From a bacterium (GTDB lineage Bacteria; Cyanobacteriota; Vampirovibrionia; Gastranaerophilales; Gastranaerophilaceae), in NCBI GenBank assembly GCA_017541565.1, contig JAFXYU010000297.1:1-8667 (forward strand): a stretch of 8,667 nt of DNA, written 5' to 3'. A model generated the notes under the pieces. The model had not been told where the DNA came from and did no database searches. It saw only the letters and a program-made list of their open reading frames with translations. Within the stretch, counting starts at the first letter, position 1; every line of letters starts with the position of its first letter. A program made the translations under genes and the position numbers. Positions 6,509 through 8,667 of this stretch are shown piece after piece.

Positions 6509-6640
6509 ATGACTAATATTAAATTTAAACGTGGAAATAAGGCAAAATTGCCATCTTTAGCACCTGACGGTATGCCTCTTTGGTGTTCTGATACGAAAGA
6601 ATTGTATATCGGAACAGGGAATGGTGTATCTCAAGTAACG
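6509..6640 (+). repeat. Fibre N-terminal module, copy 4
   Basis: Encodes residues 1-44 of the third fibre (NIKFKRGNKAKLP, DGMPLWCSDTKELYIGTG). Over residues 20-32 it is identical to copy 3 at the protein level (DGMPLWCSDTKEL). Confidence 0.8.
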
Positions 6641-8167
6641 GGCGGAGGATCAGCAGACACTTCAGATTGTCAAAAACTAAGCGAAAAAAATGTCCCTAAT
6701 GGATATGTAGGTTTGGATTCAAACGGGATGATTCCAAAAAGCTACTATGACAATGTGAATGTAGGTTTATCAACATTTTTAACAAGTAATGCAACTTCAG
6801 CACCATCTAATTCTTGGAAAGCATTAGGAACAACGGTTTACAAATCAAGTTATTCCGATTTTTATAATGATGCAAATAGCCGTTATAGTTCAGGAAGCAA
6901 TTATTCAATTAATTATTCTAATTATTTATTGAGTTCTTATACGAATTGCTTTGTGGCGGATTTACTTGATGATTCTCTTGAATTTAATTTTACAGATGAT
7001 TATCATTGTACGCTTGAAACCGCTTTATATAATGTAACGATGTCATCAACATCTATGAGTTTACGGTCAAACGGGGTAACTATATTAAGACGATTTGTCG
7101 GTAATTGGACATCAAGTTTAAATTCCAATCCAAGTCATATGACCATAAGTGGAACAATAACGATTGAACTGGTATTAAAAAGTCAGTTTATAAATTTATT
7201 GAATATTAAAAGATTCAGTAGATATATAAGCAATACCGGTTCAGGATCATCATCAAATGCAACATTATCGTATTCAGCTTATACAACGCAAGACGGTTCT
7301 AATTGGACACTTGCAAAATCAGGTTCGAGCACAGCATGGGATCTTGTTGTTTCCGGCACTTTTAAAGGTATTAAATTGACAATGACAACTACAGGAAGTG
7401 CTTATGGAAACTATACACACGATAAAACAGATACAGCATCGATATGCAGAAGCAATCGTTATTATTTAAAAAGCACAACAATGCAAATCGAGCCTGTACA
7501 AACAACAACAATACTTAATAACAAAATAAAACAAAAAGACGGTTTTCTTTTTACAAAAGATTATACATATAATATCAGTCAAAGCACATCTTCAGATAAT
7601 ATGCCGACATCAAATGATGTTATAAATTCAAATTGGATATTGGCAGGATGCTATGATTTTTCGACATTATTTAATAAAGTATTTAAAATAAATACTTCAA
7701 GTCAAACTGTAATACTGCCATCAAGTGCAAGTTTTAACTATGTATGTGTTGAAAACAGTAATTTAAATATTATTGATTTTTATCAAACTGTCTTAAATAC
7801 ATACATGAAAAAGAACTATGAAAATGCAGAGAAACCTTATGTTGTATATTGTTCAAGTTCTGCGATTATGTTTTCAAACGGATTTTGCATTCAAAAAGGA
7901 AACATTTATAAACCGTCTGCCGCAGGAAGTTACACATATACTTACCCTATTGCATATAATTCATATATTTTTCCGATGTTGACTTATTACGATTCACGAA
8001 CATCAAATTTATACTGGCCGCATTTAACTTCCTACGATACAACAGGATTTACTTATTATTTCAACACATACAATGCAAATGCTTCCTCATATATAGTTTG
8101 GATGGTTTACGGATACGTTAGTTCATCAACTCTTGCTACATATAAAGCGAAAAATTCATTCACATAA
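6509..8167 (+). CDS. Tail fibre with gp53-like C-terminal tip
   Basis: This is a 552-residue probable receptor-binding fibre. Residues 1-44 are the shared attachment module, followed by a GGGS linker and the fibre element KNVPNGYVGLDSNGMIP (60-76). The long middle part is rich in Ser, Asn, Thr and Tyr. It includes a beta-type stretch at about 245-295 (YSAYTTQDGSNWTLAKSG, then GTFKGIKLTMTTTG) that recalls the discoidin-like part of the long fibre but is too weak to name. Residues about 452-540 fit the gp53-like tail fibre tip: SNGFCIQKGNIY, then YTYTYPIAYNSYIFPML, DTTGFTYYFNT and YIVWMVYGY. It shares no tip with the other two fibres. AAAAGG at 6494-6499 precedes the start. The 8178 gene follows after ten bases. 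Confidence 0.85.
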   Translation: MTNIKFKRGNKAKLPSLAPDGMPLWCSDTKELYIGTGNGVSQVTGGGSADTSDCQKLSEKNVPNGYVGLDSNGMIPKSYYDNVNVGLSTFLTSNATSAPSNSWKALGTTVYKSSYSDFYNDANSRYSSGSNYSINYSNYLLSSYTNCFVADLLDDSLEFNFTDDYHCTLETALYNVTMSSTSMSLRSNGVTILRRFVGNWTSSLNSNPSHMTISGTITIELVLKSQFINLLNIKRFSRYISNTGSGSSSNATLSYSAYTTQDGSNWTLAKSGSSTAWDLVVSGTFKGIKLTMTTTGSAYGNYTHDKTDTASICRSNRYYLKSTTMQIEPVQTTTILNNKIKQKDGFLFTKDYTYNISQSTSSDNMPTSNDVINSNWILAGCYDFSTLFNKVFKINTSSQTVILPSSASFNYVCVENSNLNIIDFYQTVLNTYMKKNYENAEKPYVVYCSSSAIMFSNGFCIQKGNIYKPSAAGSYTYTYPIAYNSYIFPMLTYYDSRTSNLYWPHLTSYDTTGFTYYFNTYNANASSYIVWMVYGYVSSSTLATYKAKNSFT

Positions 8168-8177
8168 GGAGTAAATT

Positions 8178-8588
8178 ATGAGTGAAATTTTAGAACAACC
8201 CTTTGATGCCATAGAACGAGCAGAATTTATTGAGCAATATCAAGGCAATGACGGATATAGAATTGAAATTTTAAAAGATGAAAATAATTCCGAATTTAAA
8301 ATATTTGCCTTGAAACCCAATGAATATATTGAAAATGGCATTGCAAAAATAAACGAAAATTATGAAAACTATATTGCAAAATTAAATCTGCAATTAGAAG
8401 TTCAGGAACTTAACGAAAGAATCAAAGAACTTGATTTAAAAAGAATCAGGGCAATTTGCGAACCAAGTGTTAAAGACGAGTCTACAGCTGAAACTTGGCT
8501 ACAGTACTACAACACACAAATTCAAGCATTAAGATCCCAAATTCAGGCTTTACAAGAAAGGATTAATGAATATGACATCACTGAATAA
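8178..8588 (+). CDS. Small coiled-coil protein, paralogue of the 5582 product
   Basis: This protein has 136 residues. The C-terminal half repeats the pattern of the 5582 product: ELDLKRIRAICEP (84-96) against WDLKTIRALREGG, and WLQYYNTQIQALRSQIQALQ (107-126) against YLDYYQSEINALRARMSDLN. A continuous coiled coil is likely from 103 to 131 and another from about 55 to 88. The N-terminal part (FIEQYQGNDGYRIEILKD, EFKIFALKPNEYIENG) differs from the first copy. AAGGAG at 8166-8171 overlaps the stop of the upstream fibre and supports ATG 8178. As with 5582, a fibre gene lies directly upstream, which suggests one helper per fibre. The function is not proven. The 3' end overlaps the endolysin gene by 17 bases. 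Confidence 0.8.
   Translation: MSEILEQPFDAIERAEFIEQYQGNDGYRIEILKDENNSEFKIFALKPNEYIENGIAKINENYENYIAKLNLQLEVQELNERIKELDLKRIRAICEPSVKDESTAETWLQYYNTQIQALRSQIQALQERINEYDITE
8557..8562 (+). promoter_or_regulatory. Shine-Dalgarno sequence choosing ATG 8572
   Basis: AAAGGA ends 9 bases before ATG 8572 but only 3 before the in-frame ATG at 8566. The second ATG is therefore the better start for the amidase gene. Confidence 0.65.
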
Positions 8589-8667
8589 AATCTGTTTGCA
8601 TTGGACTGCCGGCAGTAATACCCCATGTAAAACCGATTTGCAGGCTTATCATTTTGTAGTTGATTCA
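8572..8667 (+). CDS. N-acetylmuramoyl-L-alanine amidase (endolysin), 5' part only
   Basis: The 32 visible residues begin MTSLNKICLHWTAG and continue to DLQAYHFVVDS at the window edge. The CLHWTAG and YHFVVD segments are the opening strands of the Amidase_2 (type 2 amidase / peptidoglycan recognition) fold. H10 is the expected first zinc ligand. The later ligands lie beyond the window. Such enzymes cut the amide bond between N-acetylmuramic acid and L-alanine in peptidoglycan and release phage at the end of infection. Its position just after the fibre genes is usual for a late operon. No signal peptide is present at the start, so export by a holin is expected. Confidence 0.78.
   Translation, partial: MTSLNKICLHWTAGSNTPCKTDLQAYHFVVDS

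Overview
The window is part of the late structural operon of a contractile-tailed (myovirus-type) bacteriophage or prophage. All genes lie on the + strand. They are packed with overlaps of 1 to 17 bases or short gaps, and most are preceded by a strong Shine-Dalgarno sequence of the AAGGAG or GGAGG type. The DNA is AT-rich by eye. TAA, TGA and TAG all act as stops and no gene carries an internal in-frame TGA or TAG, so the standard bacterial code is used. The host cannot be named from the sequence; an AT-rich bacterium with strong Shine-Dalgarno use fits.

Layout: bases 1-37 hold the tail end of an upstream gene. Positions 34-2019 carry the baseplate-wedge block in the P2 order W-J-I: a gp25/W-like protein, a J-like protein and a tail protein I. 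Position 2016 starts a tail-collar fibre protein (DUF3751-type N-terminus) that ends in three calcium-loop repeats. After it, 2832-8588 is a receptor-binding cassette: four fibre genes that begin with copies of one roughly 45-residue Mtd-N-like module, and two small coiled-coil proteins related to each other. The window ends inside an amidase-type endolysin gene.

How the genes work together (inference from families and order): W, J and I close the baseplate and provide the fibre attachment site. The 2016 product is probably the proximal fibre or adaptor. The following proteins would dock through their shared N-terminus and expose different distal parts: a collar/shaft type ending in DGGSF, a long fibre with a discoidin-like domain and an aromatic tip, a 172-residue minimal fibre with the same tip, and a 552-residue fibre with a gp53-like tip. 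The coiled-coil proteins may be fibre-assembly helpers.

The points most worth checking are a one-base frameshift at the start of the first cassette gene, the long and minimal fibre pair sharing both ends, and the EF-hand-like repeats. No CRISPR array, tRNA, reverse transcriptase, insertion sequence or clear terminator is visible, and there is no stretch over 300 bases without a gene.
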